Made by a program: the position numbers and the translations under genes. Shown here piece after piece: positions 1-12,300 of a stretch of DNA of 64,000 nt. How positions within the stretch are numbered: the stretch's first letter is position 1; every line of letters begins with the position of its first letter. The stretch comes from Puccinellia tenuiflora (lineage: Eukaryota; Streptophyta; Magnoliopsida; Poales; Poaceae), in the NCBI GenBank assembly GCA_012064385.1, contig QRDG01000527.1, positions 714,669-778,668 of the forward strand, written 5' to 3'. The notes beneath the pieces were generated by a model. It was not told where the DNA came from and did no database searches. It saw only the letters and a list, made by a program, of their open reading frames with translations.

Positions 1-103
1 GATCACAAATTAAATTATATTTTTAATGCCTATCATGATGGTTAGATAAGTAGATAATATTTTGTGAACATTTTGCTTATATTGGTTAATTTTTGAATGT
101 TTA

Positions 104-565
104 TGATGTGGGGTTACTACGCCAAATCCCTCGGAGGTCATCCTTTGGTTTAGAGAAGAGGAGAAGATGGTGGTGTTGGTGAATCCGTCGGCTGACAAGC
201 ACAATTTACCCAGGTTCAGGCCCCCGAAGGTAAAATCCCTACGTCATGCTTGTCTGGTATTGATTGATGAAGCTTACAAAGGAGCTACAATGGCGAGATC
301 GGTAGATGCGATCTCGCTAGGGTTTTGGTGGCAGGTCTCAGCGTGTCCCTAGCCGGTAGCCCTCCCAGCCCTTAAATAGTAGGGCTGGGTCTCGGGAAAC
401 CTCTACCGACTAGGGTTACGATTCATAACCGACCTTGTCTTTGTCCCATCTTGGGCTTGTTTCCTTCGGTATGGGCCTTCTCTTTGGCCTTGTTCCGTGG
501 GCCGCGATGACGATTGAACACCAGATATCCAATCCGTGGGGCACCCGAAGGGTACACCCACGTCA
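104..565 (-). repeat. 3' LTR of the Tat-type Gypsy element (left LTR on the plus strand)
   Basis: 462 bp, beginning TGATGTGGGG and ending CACGTCA on the plus strand. It matches 12965-13413 with about 17 substitutions. It has a 14-bp segment near 508 that is absent from the other LTR. A TATTTAAGG TATA-like sequence is present on the minus strand near 372-382. Confidence 0.93.
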
Positions 566-580
566 GTAGCCCCCGAGAAC
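566..580 (-). other. Polypurine tract next to the 3' LTR
   Basis: Read on the minus strand the sequence is CTCGGGGGCTAC immediately before the LTR. It is G-rich and in the position expected for plus-strand primer formation in the element's orientation. The same motif recurs elsewhere in the 3' region of the element. Confidence 0.7.
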
Positions 581-1580
581 CTGGTAGACTTCAGGGAGTC
601 TGGCAGGGACTCCACCCTTAGTCAGGTGTTCAAGTAGATAGCTTTTAGCTTTAGATGGCGCTTTAGTCGTGGGATGTTTGGTATGGCAGGCCTAGTTCAC
701 TCGACAGTATCGGGACCAGTTAAGTGCTCTTGGACACAAACTCTAACAGACTACGTCAAACTCGAGTCCCCGGGCTCGAATTCGGAAGCTTGACCATTCG
801 ACTCAGGCCATATTTGAGGTCTCACAGAGTCGAACTAAGGTTTTAGGGTACCCAACGCGTCCGTCGGGATTTTCATCACGCCTGTTGGCGCGGCACAGTT
901 GTCAGGTACTTCAGCTGTTGCTGTCAGTCCCGACCCTACACGATGAGTCGGTGGGTCTTACCTTTGCACGGTAAATGCAGCATCCGAGGGTCAATTGTAT
1001 CTGATTCATCTCGGGAATTTTCTTTGCCTTTGCTCGGGTTAGACCAGAGTCGATAACCTTTCGAGTGCCTTTCAGTCTTGTAGTTATCGGGTGCGCGCCA
1101 GCGCTCCCGATGGGAGTAGCCCCCGAGATTATACTGAATTACTTGTAATTGGGGATAATCTCAACCCTCCAGCCTTGTAGATTGCTCGGAGAATTTTTGC
1201 TCCCGATGGGAGTAACATGGAGTTTACGACATTTAGTCGGGTGCCTTCAGGACCCGATGATGTATTAGGTCGAGTGTGTTGTGAAGGATTTGAATGAAAG
1301 CTGACCTGGATTACGTCATTGACGACGTCATTGGCGTGCTCATTGCAATCGATGCGCTCTGCCACTTGGCATGCCACGAAATGACAGGACGTGTCACCGC
1401 GTCAGTTTTGACCACACGCCGCGAATTTTACGCGGCGCTATGATGATGGCCTCCTCGTTTCCCGTGCGTAGTGGGCGAGACATTCCACGACGGTTGCCCT
1501 CCACGTTCGCCACGTGTAGGGTGTGATCTTTGCCGTGCCGCATGATGCGAGAATCAAGGGCGAAGATTTACTTGCCCTGC
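566..1580. other. Non-coding 3' region of the Tat-type element
   Basis: No open frame of note. The stretch holds a recurring motif built from TCGGGTGCGCGCCAGCGCTCC plus GGGAGTAGCCCCCGAG (about 1087-1123, part again near 1195-1215). It probably contains the upstream region of the antisense gene that starts at 1721. Confidence 0.6.
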
Positions 1581-1583
1581 AGG

Positions 1584-1590
1584 ATAAATA
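1584..1590 (+). promoter_or_regulatory. TATA box of the antisense gene inside the Gypsy element
   Basis: ATAAATA lies 137 bp upstream of the ATG at 1721, which itself sits in a good context (CACCATGACG). The spacing is normal for a plant polymerase II promoter. It points away from gag-pol transcription, so the gene would be expressed from the strand opposite to the genomic RNA. Confidence 0.55.
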
Positions 1591-1720
1591 GGGATGTATG
1601 GGCGATGGGGTGAAAAAATCCCCATTATCACCGCCCAGTTCATCCTTCTTCTTCTTGCGCTCTGCAGCCGTCCTCCCGGCCAACACAGAGCAAGAAAGCT
1701 TGGTTCCTCCTCGCGCCACC

Positions 1721-4621
1721 ATGACGAAGAAGACCAGCGGCAAGAAGACCACCGGAACCGTCGCCGCTGCCGCCGCCACCGATGCTACCGCGGCGGGCGA
1801 TCTGAAGAAGGTGCACGGCGGCTGGCAACGGTCTTCCGTGACTGAGCGCCAGCTTGAGGTGCTGCGCCACGATGGCCACCTGCCGTCGTTGGAGAAGATG
1901 AAGACGCGGGCTCCCGGCGACGAGCTTTCCCCTCGTCCCCAAGACGACGAGCGTGTCTGCTTCGTCGACTTTGTGAACAGGGGATTCGCCTTCCCTGCTC
2001 ACGAATTCTTCCGCGGCTTAATGTACGCGTATGGCGTACAGCTGCACGACTTCACCCCCAACGCCATGCTCCACATCTCCTGCTTCATAGTCTTGTGCGA
2101 GTATTTCCTAGGGATACACCCGCACTGGGGGTTGTGGCAGCGGATCTTCAACGTGAAGCGCAACGCCGGCTCTCGCGGCGTGTATCCTGTCGGCGGCTTC
2201 AGGATCCAGACGCGTGGGGACATCGACTACTTCGACCTGAAGCAGCTCGAGTCCGCGCAAAACTGGAGGAAGAAGTGGTTCTACGTCTCCGACATCTGCA
2301 AGCCATGGCAGTTGTACGGAGTGCCGCCGTTCCAAGGCGGCGTCATCGTGAAGAAGAAGAACTAGTTGTCGCACCGACCCGACGTCCGGGAGTCCAAGGA
2401 AGCATCCCCGTTGTTGTCTCGTGTGTCCGCGTTGCTGAAGACCGCGGGCAAGGAGGTGAACGGGGTGCACCTGATCGCCACATTTATCAAACGGCGCGTG
2501 CACCATATTCAAGCTCGGGAGCACCCGCTGTACGAGTACGTTGGTGCCGCGGACGCGACACGCGTATCTGCAGAGGAGCTTTCGGCGGGCGAAGTCGAGG
2601 CTCGCGTGTGCGCTCTGACCATGTTGAAGGTTGGTGAGACGCACGTATTCGATCCGCCAGTCACTCCCTTCAGCACGGAGCACCCTGTGCCTGAGGTAAT
2701 CATGTGGTTTTTACTGCTTGTTTTGAATTAACATTCCTTTTGGCCTGTTCTCAACCTTTTTACTGTTGCCCTTCGAAGGGGTTCTCCACTTTTGTTAGTT
2801 TGCCACCGCTGCCCGAGGGTAAAGGCACATCCGCTGCCCCAGACTTGCGGGTGGATCCTGATGATCGGGACATCTCTGCCTCCTCCGCTGTGTCACCTGA
2901 TGATGCAGAAGGCACGGACAGCGATGATGTTCCGCTGGAGACCCGCCGGAAGCGAGGCCGTCACGCCGGCTCGAAGCTGCCAAGGAAATCGCAGCAGAAT
3001 GCCGGCACCGACGACTCCGGCTCGTCTTCACCTCCTGCTCGCCCCGGCGACGAGACTGCGCCGGTGCAAGGTCCCGCGGCCCCTCCGTCGAAGAGGGCCC
3101 ACATTTCCTCGGATTTTTTCGACCCCGACGTCCTCCTGACTGAGCTGAGCTCGTAAGTCGACTCCTTGCTTCTTCTGTTTCTTTTTTTGCAACTTTGATG
3201 CTTTGTATTTTTTGAATAATTCTGTTGTCCTTTTCCAGCGACTCCTCCGGTGAGAAACACCCTCAACCGGACATGAGCAAGCCAGAAGAGGAGTGCGAGA
3301 GCGCACACCCTGGTTTTAGGGGTACCATGGCTCCTCCACCGCCGCCCAACCACGGCACTGTGGTGGGCACTTCTGTTGCGACTGCCCCTGGTGATGACCT
3401 TGTCACTGTTGTCAGCGCTCCTCCGTTAGCGTCAGCCGAGCATGTAAGTTGTTTGTTATTTGCTTTCTGTTGTCGGGTGCGCGCCAGCGCTCCTGATAGG
3501 AGTAGCCCCCGAGTCTATATGCGACTATTTATAGTCGGGTATAGACTCAAGCCACTTTTTTTGATTTTGTCTTGTGCTCTTTGTATGATCGGGTGCGCGC
3601 CAGCGCTCCCGATGGGAGTAGCCCCCAAGTCCATGTGTGGCTTGGCACGGTCAGGTATGGACTCAGAATCGGGCGTCTAACTTTTTCTTTGTTCCTTCGT
3701 AGCCAGTTATGCGCGACCTGCTGGGTATAGGCCGCCGCTATGCCGCCATGGAAGCGGAGGTTGCCCGGCTTAGCCAGCAGTTCGCTGAACTGCAAGGTAA
3801 ACTTCTCCTGCTTGTTCAGCTTAGCTCTTATGTTTGTGCTTCTTCCTTATTGTGTACTATCTGTAGAATCCCTTGCGCGAGTCCAGCGCGAGGGCGATGA
3901 CGCCATGCTGCAGTCCTCCGAGTTGAAGGGGAAGCTCGACTCCGCCGACGCCGATGCCCGTGCGCGGGCGGATGACGCCGCGCGATCCGCCAGGGAGGAA
4001 GCCGATAAGCGGGAGAAGGCAGCCGCCCAGCGACTTGGGGCTGTCGCGAACTCCTTGTCAGGTTCGCCCAACGTCCCGTCCTTATATTCTTTATCTTGCT
4101 GTTGTTCTGTCTTCTTTTGTGAATTTATCCCTCTTCGTTTTTGGCCAGGGTACTTGGGTGCTTCTGCGGGCAGCAGCAGCCAAGCTCTTCCCGAGGACTT
4201 GGAGGGTGCTCTTGTTGCCCTGGAGGGTGTCAGTGGCTAGGAAGGCAGTCTCCTGTCAAAGGCCAAGGATGCGCTGACCTGCCTCCACGGCAGTGTGTTT
4301 CCCAAGGCGCAGCCTCCGTCTTCCCTTGGCGAGTTAGCGGAGTTGTTTGGCCCGGACGCGTCCACCATCGCGGACTTTCGCCGCAAGCACACGGTACGTG
4401 GTTCGCAGACCACTCTTCTTATGCTGCTGGGGCATGGCTTCGAGGGAGACTTTGACAAGGCTATGTCGGGTCGTCCTCGTGGACCTGATGGCAAGCCGCT
4501 GCCCCTTGGTGAATTTTCCGAGAGGTCCCGCGAGCTGGCGCAGAAGCTGGCGGACACCATGGAGAAGGAGGTCGCCAAACACGCCGAGAAGGCCAAGAAG
4601 TCGACCAGCTCGCAGCAGTAG
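1721..4621 (+). pseudogene. Antisense spliced gene of the Tat element (putative gypsy-type transposon domain, PF04195-like)
   Basis: Exon chain from GT-AG sites and frame continuity: 1721-2695; about 2818-3152; 3239-3443; 3703-3796; 3867-4061; 4149-4621. Exon 1 encodes a Lys/Ala-rich N-terminus, then a globular block with GIHPHWGLWQRIFNVK-type sequence, recognised as the plant 'putative gypsy type transposon' family often annotated in cereals. The middle exon is acidic and low-complexity. Exons 4-6 are Ala/Glu/Lys-rich and look coiled-coil (RARADDAARSAREEADKREK). Two in-frame TAG codons (2363-2365 and 4238-4240) break it. It lies between pol and the 3' LTR, opposite to gag-pol, as described for antisense ORFs in Tat-lineage elements. 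Molecular function is unknown. The exon 2 acceptor is the least certain junction. Confidence 0.72.
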
Positions 4622-4851
4622 ATAGTTACCGTAGTGGTTCTGCGGAGCTTGTATAAAAACCTATTTGCTTATCTCTTTTGTTAGCTTGTAATGACTATTG
4701 GCCTGGGAGCCTCAAGTGATATTCCTTTGATGCATTTCCTCAGAATCCTTGCTTCTTCCGTCCAGCCCCCGAGTTCCTTTGCGGGGCTAGGGCGAAAGTG
4801 ATGCTAGTTCCATTGTTTTTCCTCATGTTTCTTGCTTTGCTTCGTGGGCAG

Positions 4852-5712
4852 GCTAACCTTGCCAGTGCTCCTCCGTCCATCGGGACCGTTCCCGATCAAG
4901 TTTCTGTCTCTGAATCTGCTGCAACGACGCCAGGCACCCGCAGTGCTAATGAGTACCGCTATTCGGTGCTACAAACTCGATGCGCTAGGCTGGAGAAGGA
5001 CTTACGAGCCACTCGAGGTGTCCTTGCCATATTACGGTCAAAGCATCCTCGCCCCGCCGAACGAGAAGCTTTCTTGCTTGAAGAATTGGAGAGGGTGAAT
5101 TCTGAACTGCTGTAAGTTATCCAGAAGCCCCCGAGCCGTCAAGTTGTCGATTTATTCGCGTGTTCAGTTGCTATCTTCTTTTTACAGGTGCCCAACTGGA
5201 TGCACGGGCTGAAGCTGACTGAGTAAACAGCCGACTCCGGCGTGTTGCTGAGATCGTAGGGCGAGACACAACCTCCTTCTGGTCTGACAGCGCTCGGGGT
5301 CGCGTTCTGGTTCTGCTGCAGGACCGCGTGTAGCAGGTGGTTTCCTTTATTGGGTCCTGCAAGTCTGCCTTGTCGCTGGTGCACAAAGCTCTGTTTCCTC
5401 TGGACGCGCAGCCACGAGGACTTGGTGCTCTTCTGGCGAGGTTCCACAATGGCGAGGCTGCGCAAGGGTTTGTTCGTGCCCAACTAGTCAGTGGCGCCAT
5501 CTATGCCTTGGCGTTTATGCGCAGACTACATGTGCCTGACGGGGATAGATGAAGTTCCTCCACAACCTGACGGCGCACCTACGTCAATGGAGCACCATTA
5601 CCGAGCTGTGGAGGGTGTGGCTACTGGTTTGGTCGACAAACTGGAGCATGACACCGAGTTGCAGCTTGAGCATGTGACCTTGCAGGTTCCGAAAGCAGAG
5701 CCGAAGGACTAG
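4852..5712 (+). pseudogene. Second antisense coding remnant of the Tat element (coiled-coil)
   Basis: A frame opens after a plausible acceptor at 4851 and encodes a Ser/Pro/Thr-rich stretch. A charged heptad-like region follows (YSVLQTRCARLEKDLRATR to EELERVNSELL), ending at a donor near 5114. Coding-like sequence resumes after an acceptor at 5187 (AQLDARAEAD, then RLRRVAEI) and continues to about 5712 with stop codons and a frame change. This looks like a second gene, or the 3' part of the first, on the strand opposite gag-pol. I do not recognise a functional domain, and it is clearly damaged. Confidence 0.45.
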
Positions 5713-5872
5713 CTGCGCCCTTGAGCAAGTACCTTGTAGAATATGAGTAGTTTGCTTGTAAATACAATGTATGTCGAGCTTTTAGCTCTTTGAGTTGTTC
5801 TGTTGCTATTTGGCGGTACGGACCCTGTTTACCAGGTTCTCATCCGCGTTTTATTTTGCTTTGGCCTTTACG

Positions 5873-6215
5873 GCGCAACCTCCGAGTATCGGGTGCCGAT
5901 CTGAATTTTGTTTTCGTTGGCCTATACAACGCAGCCCCCGAGTATCGGGTGCCACGGAGGCGATTTTCTTTTGTTTGGTCTAACTCAACGGCGCAGCCCC
6001 CGAGCATCGGGTGCCATTCCGGAGTTTATTTTCAGTTGGCCATACAACGCAGCCCCCGAGTATCGGGTGCCACGGAGGCGATTTTCTTTTGTTTTTTGTT
6101 CAACTCAACAGCGCAGCCCCCGAGCATCGGGTGCTGTTCCGGAGTTTATTTTCAGTTGGCCATACAACGCAGCCCCCCGAGTATCGGGTGCCACGGAGGT
6201 GGGTATTTTGGTGTG
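5873..6215. repeat. Tandem repeat, ~57/62-bp units alternating as a ~118-bp dimer
   Basis: Six units start with CGCAGCCCCCGAG or a close variant at 5873, 5930, 5992, 6048, 6112 and 6168. The spacing alternates between 56-57 and 62-64 bp. The unit tails come in two kinds (one with CGATTTTCTTTTGTTT, one with GGAGTTTATTTTCAGTTGG). Each unit carries the reverse complement of the polypurine-like CTCGGGGGCT. The array sits just downstream of pol in element orientation. Confidence 0.88.
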
Positions 6216-6317
6216 CAGTATATCAACTCCGAAGATAGAGGAACATTGCACTTTTATTATAGGAGACATAGTCTCAAAGATTACATCGGCGGCTGAAGAG
6301 CCTTATTATCAGTTGTG

Positions 6318-9300
6318 CTACGCATAGAAGCGTCGCAGATGTGCAGCGTTCCATGGGTTGTGCGAGAGCTCTCCGTTTCTTGGATTCTTCAAGCGGTACG
6401 CTCCTCCGCCGATGACCTCAGCGATGATGAAGGGTCCCTCCCATGGGGAGGCGAGCTTATGCACCTTCTTTTGTTTGAGCCGGAGCACCAGGTCACCTTC
6501 CACAAATGACCTGGTTCGTAGTCGACGGCTATGGTACTTGCGCAAGTTTTGCTGGTATGTTGCGGTGCGGGCGAGTGCGATGTCTCGCACCTCATCCAGT
6601 AAGTCGACGTTGTCTTCGAGCGCTTTAGTGGTCGTCATCTTCATCGTATGCCACAACACGAGGTGCGTCGAAGTGCAGGTCGTGAGGTAGGACTGCTTCT
6701 GCTCCGTACACCATGAAGAATGGGGTGTACTGGGTTGATCTGTTGGGTGTGGTGCGCAAACTCCATAGGACAGCGGGTAACTCCTCCACCCAGGCACCCA
6801 CCGCGCGCTTGAGTGGCACGAACAGGCGTTTTTTGACACCGCTGCAGACGAGGCCGTTCGCTTTTTCCACCTGTCCATTGGACTGTGGATGTGCGACCGA
6901 GGCGTAATTGAGCTTGATGCCTTCTTCTTTGCAGAAGTCTTGGAACTCTTCAGCGGTAAAATTTGTTCCATTATCGGTGATGATGCTATGTGGCACACCA
7001 AAACGGAAAATGATGGACCTGATGAAGTTGACGGCAGTTGTTGCCGCTGCGTTTGTGATTGGCACAGCCTCTATCCACTTTGTAAACTTGTCGACTGCCA
7101 CCAGGAGATGTGTGTGTCCACCACGAGCAGATTTCCTTAGTGGTCCGACCATATCGAGTCCCCACTGGGCGAACGGCCACGCCAAAGGGATTGTTTTCAG
7201 CTCTGAAGCAGGTGCGTGAGGCTTAGTGGCAAACTTCTGACAGCCGATGCATCGCCTGACGATGTCCTCAACATCATGGAGCGCTGTGGGCCAGTAGAAC
7301 CCAGCTCGCAGGGCCTTGGCGACTAAGGCCCTGCTGCTAGCGTGGTGCCCACATGTGCGGGCGTGGATCTCAAGGAGGATAGCCTTGCCATCCTCGGATG
7401 CGATGCACCTCTGGAGGATGCCTGATATGCTTCGCTTGTAAAGCTCTCCGTTGATTATTGTGAATGCTTTGGCACGGCGGGTGATGCGCCGTGCTTCGAC
7501 TGTGTCTTCTGGAAGCTCTTGACGTAGCATGTATGCCAGGAATGGTTTCGTCCATATGGGCTCGACGAGGAACATTTCAACTGGCCGATTTGCCGAGTCG
7601 GGTACCTCAGAGCTTGAGGCGTCAACCTTGGGTGTCCCAATTGCTGGTGTAGAGGGAGCCGCAGGTCGCGCAACCTTGATCGACCTTTTGTTTATATTTT
7701 CCAAGAAGACTCCGGGGGGCACCTTAGTTTTCATGGACCTGATGTTTGCTAAGGTGTCCGCCTCTTCGTTGCTGTTGCGCCCGACATGACGAAGCTCGCA
7801 ACTGTCAAAGTTGCCCTCCATGATGTTATAGAGGTTCCTGTAGGCAATCATGTTGTCTGTTGCGGCGTCGCACTCCTTCATGGTCTGCTATACAACGAAG
7901 TTGGAGTCGCCCTAGATCATTAGGCGGTCAGCGCCGCACTCCTTGGCCATCTTCATCCCATGTATGAGAGCTTCATATTCGACTTCGTTGTTGGATGGTT
8001 TCTCAAAGTCAATCTGCAGGACGTAGCGCTGTTTGTCTCCTTTCGGTGATATGAGGATAATGTCTGCGCCTGCTCCTTCGTTCCTCTTCGAGCCGTCGAA
8101 GTACATGGTCCAGGGCAGCTGTATCTCCATCCATTCGGTGGTAAAGTCAGGTAAGACATGTGCCTTGATCGATGTTGGGTGTTTGTATGTTAGGTCCAGA
8201 GGACCTAATTCGATGCTCCATTTGGCTACCCTGCCGGTTGCCTTGGAGTTGTTCAGGATGTCCGCAAGTGGTGCCGCGCTCACTACCGTGATCGGGTGCT
8301 CTTGGAAATAATGTGCCACCTTGCGCGAAGTCATGAATACACCATAAGCAAGCTTATGGTAGTGGGGGTATCTTTGCTTGGAGAGGGACAAGACCTCGCT
8401 GAGGTAATATATGGGCCTCTGCACTCCACGGGCTCTTCCCTCCTCTGCGCGTTCGACCACCAGCACTGTACTGACCACTTGGTTCGTGGTAGCTATGTAG
8501 AGGTACAATGGCTCCTTCTCCTGAGGATCTACCAGGATTGGTGGAATCAACAACATGCGCTTGAGGTTGATGAATGCTTCTTGAGCTTCTGGCGTCCACT
8601 CGAACCGATCTGTCTTCTTCATCAGCTGATAAAACGGGAGCGCTTTTTCGCCCAACTTGCTGATGAATCTGCTGAGTGCAGCTATTCGCCCAGAGAGCTG
8701 CTGGACCTACCGAAGCATTGAAGGCTCCGACATCTTCAGGAGTGCTTGTATCTTCTCCGGATTTGCTTCGATACCACGTGCGGATACGAGGTACCCGAGC
8801 AGCTGCCCGGCTGGAACGCCGAACACGCACTTCGTTGGGTTGAGCTTGATATGATACTTCTTGAGCGCGGCAAATGTCTCGCGCAGGTCGTCAAGGAGCG
8901 TTGCTTCTTTCTTGGTCTTGATGACTATGTCGTCAACATAGACTTGGACGTTTCGTCCGATTTGCTTCTTGAGGCAGTTCTGCATCATGCGCTGGTAGGT
9001 GGCACCCGCGTTCTTGAGCCCGAAGGGCATTGTTGTGTAGCAGTAGACGCCGAAAGGCGTGATGAATGTTGTTTTGTCTTCGTCTTCCTCCTTCATCTGG
9101 ATCTGGTTGTAGCCTGAGTAGGCATCCAGGAAGCAGAGGCGCTCGCAGCCTGCCGTCGAGTCAACAATTTGGTCGATACGCGGCAGGGGGAAGTGATCCT
9201 TTGGACAACACTTGTTTAATGAAGTGAAGTCGACACACATGCGGAGTATGTCTGTGTTTTTCTTTGGCACCAGGACAGGGTTAGCCACCCAGTCTGACTT

Positions 9301-12300
9301 CTTGATCTCTCGGATGAACTTGGCTGCCAGGAGCCTGTCGATTTCCATCCCGATGGCAAGACGCTTCGGCTCAGCGAAGCGGCGCATAGTTTGTTTGACG
9401 GGTCTTGCGTTAGGCAAGATCTGTAGTTCGTGCTCGGCGAATTCCCTGGGTATGCCCGGCATGTCGGCTGGACACCAGGCGAACATGTCCCAGTTCTCAC
9501 GTAGGAACTCGATGAGCGCGCTTTCCTATGCAGGAGGCAAGCTCGTCGAGACAAGGGCCGTCTTCTTGGGGTCAGTCGAATGTATCTGGTGCGCCCTTGT
9601 GTCGTTGGTCGCATTGAAGGACGACTCGGGCGGTGATTTTTTGCCCTCAGGAAAGAGGGTGCGATCGTTGGTGTGCGCCAGCTCCTGGAGCTGCTCCTGG
9701 GCTCCAAACGACTCAGATATCTTGTTGAACTTGCGGTCGCACTCGTCGGACCGCTCGAAGTCGCCGCTGACGGTGATGCTCCCATAGGGTCCTGGCATCT
9801 TGAGCTTGAGGTAGGCGTAATGCAATACTGCCATGAATTTGGCATAAGCTGGCCGTCCGAGGATGACATGGTACTGCGACTTCCAGTCCACCACCTCGAA
9901 CTCTATTTTCTCCTTCCTGAAGTTCTTTGGCTCGCCGAAGATGACGTCGAGCGTTATCGTGCCCAGGGGGTATACCGGCCGCCCCGGTACGATTCCGTGG
10001 AAAGTGTTGACCGACAGCGCGAGGTTGGTTGTTAATATGTTCATCCCGCGCAACATGTCGGCGAACATGATGTTGATGTCGCTGCCGCCATCCATGAAGA
10101 CGCGGCTCATCGCGAAGCCGCCAATCTGGGCGTCGAGGACGAGGGCAGCGTGCCCTGGCCGTGGCACCTGCGGTGGGTGATCGTCACGAGAGTAGACGAT
10201 GCTCTCGTGAGACCACCTTAGATATTCCGGCAGCGCCGGTGGTGACTTGACGGCAAGGTGCACCTGCCTCGTTATGAGCTTCTGGTCCCGATTGGAAGGG
10301 CGTCCCTTCTGTATCATGAACATGCGCCCGACGGGTTTTGGGTAGGAGTCTTCACCTGCTTGAGGTTCCTCAACGCGTGGTTGGAGCTGGATAGCTCCCG
10401 CCATATGTCCTGGTGGGGGCAGAGCTGGGGCAGATGGTGCTCCGATGGCTGGCGCACCTGGTACGACTTGCGCCTGCTGCTGGAGGAGGCGTGTATACTG
10501 CGCATGCAGTTCTTGAAAACCCTCACAATCCTTCATGAGGTGGGAGGACGTGAGGTTGCCATGCTCGTCCCTGAACATGTGGAACCTGCAGGCTCCTTGC
10601 AGAGTCGGGGGAGGGCGCGGCACTCGCCCGTTGCGTGACTGGCGTGGTCGCCACTCCTGCTTGATGTTCTTGTTGTCCTTATAACCGGTTGTTCGGCTGC
10701 CGCTTTCATAGCGACTGTTGTCACGGTTTCTTTGCTCGCGGCTGTCGGGAAAACCCGCCGCCACAAGTTCTGCACCGTCGTTGTCATCATATGCTCGCGA
10801 CTTCCGCTTGTGGCGGCGATCGCTGCTGCGGTGACTCCAGTGGCCTTGGTCACCGTTCTCCGCGGGTGTGCCACCGCGCTCGTTGCATATAGAATCTTCT
10901 CCGTCTGCCCACTCGTTAGCAATTTGCATGAGGTGAGCGATAGTCTTCGGCTTTACTCTTTCGAGCGCCTCCTTCAGCTCGAGTCGATAGACGTCTCGGG
11001 TGAACGCGTATATCGCGTTGTCGTCTGAGATCCTCTCTGCCGAGTTACGGCGGAGGGTCCACCGCTGGATGTACTCGCGCATCGTCTCGTCCGATCGCTG
11101 CTTGCAAGCTCGCAGTTCTTCAAACGAGACGGGTCGTTTGCATGTGCCAGCGAAGTTGCGGATGAAGTCTTCGCCGAAATCTTCCCAGCAAGTATATGCT
11201 CCCCACGGCAAGCTTTTAAGCCAGGCTCGGGCGGACCCTGAGAGCATGAGCTGAATGTACTGCATGGCCGTGGAAGTAGAACCTCTCTGGCAAGTTACTG
11301 CCGTGAGGTAGTCCTCCAACCAGGCGGAGGGTTCTTGCAGACCATCGTACTTTGGGGTCTCAGAGGTTAGTCTGAATCCCTTTGGTATTCTTGCCTCTCG
11401 GATGCGGCAACTGAAGCATAATGCGCCACAAGGTTCGAAGTCCTCTTCGGAGTCTGGATCGTCGCTGCTCGTGTCGCGTGCGGCCCGTCTTGAGCGGTTC
11501 CTATTAACCTTGCTCTGCGTGATGGCGTTGCGCGCGTCTTCACCTTCCGCTAGATGATATCAGTCTTCTCGTCCGCGAGTTGCGCGATGCCTTTGATCGC
11601 AGGTGGCACGGTTTTCTCGGTCATGAGCGGCACACTCGTTGTTTACACATGTGATGCAATCCTCCTGATCGCGAGCAGTGCGGTCGCCTCGTTCGCGGGT
11701 TCGCAGTTCATGTCATGGGCTTTGTTGGCGTCGTGGAGGCGCGTTGTTAGCAGCCGCTGCACCTGCGGCTGGTTGTGGTGGTTCTTCTGGTATCAACTCC
11801 GCACCCGCCATGCTGACAAATTTGATTTGCTGGCGGTGCAAAGCCGCTCTAGGATCGTCCTCCGGAGGTTGTGTCGCTTGTAGGTACGTAGCCACCGACA
11901 TGAGAGCGCCGGTAGCTGTTTTGGGAATTGGTACTCCCCCGTCATCCAGAGACATGAAGGAGTTCTCCAGGTTGCGAGTGACGGTGGTCCTTGCCCCCTC
12001 TGGCATACGTAGGTAGCGAGGCCGGTCGCGAGAGGGTTGAGATCGCCCTGATGATTGGACGGATAAATCCGCCCGTCGCGCGCTTGACAGGCTGGCTTTC
12101 CTTCTTCTTTCCGCAAGGACTCTCTCCTGTTCCTTCAGCTTGATGCTTTCCTGCCATAGCAGGTACTGGTAGCATTGCAGGTCTTCAGTCGTGGCATCCT
12201 CCGCCGGAGCACCATCCGCTATGGCCTTTATTGCCTTTTCACCCATAGTCTGGGTGATATGAAGCTGAGTTCGTCCGTTCTGCAGAGTAACTGTGAACGG

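Noticed and set aside
5873..6215. CRISPR-like appearance of regularly spaced repeats
   Set aside because: The spacers are also repeated (two alternating kinds), the genome is a plant, and the array is inside a retrotransposon.
5790..6327. Frames of 140-170 codons with repeated PSIGCH-like words
   Set aside because: They are translations of the 57/62-bp tandem array in the retrotransposon 3' region.
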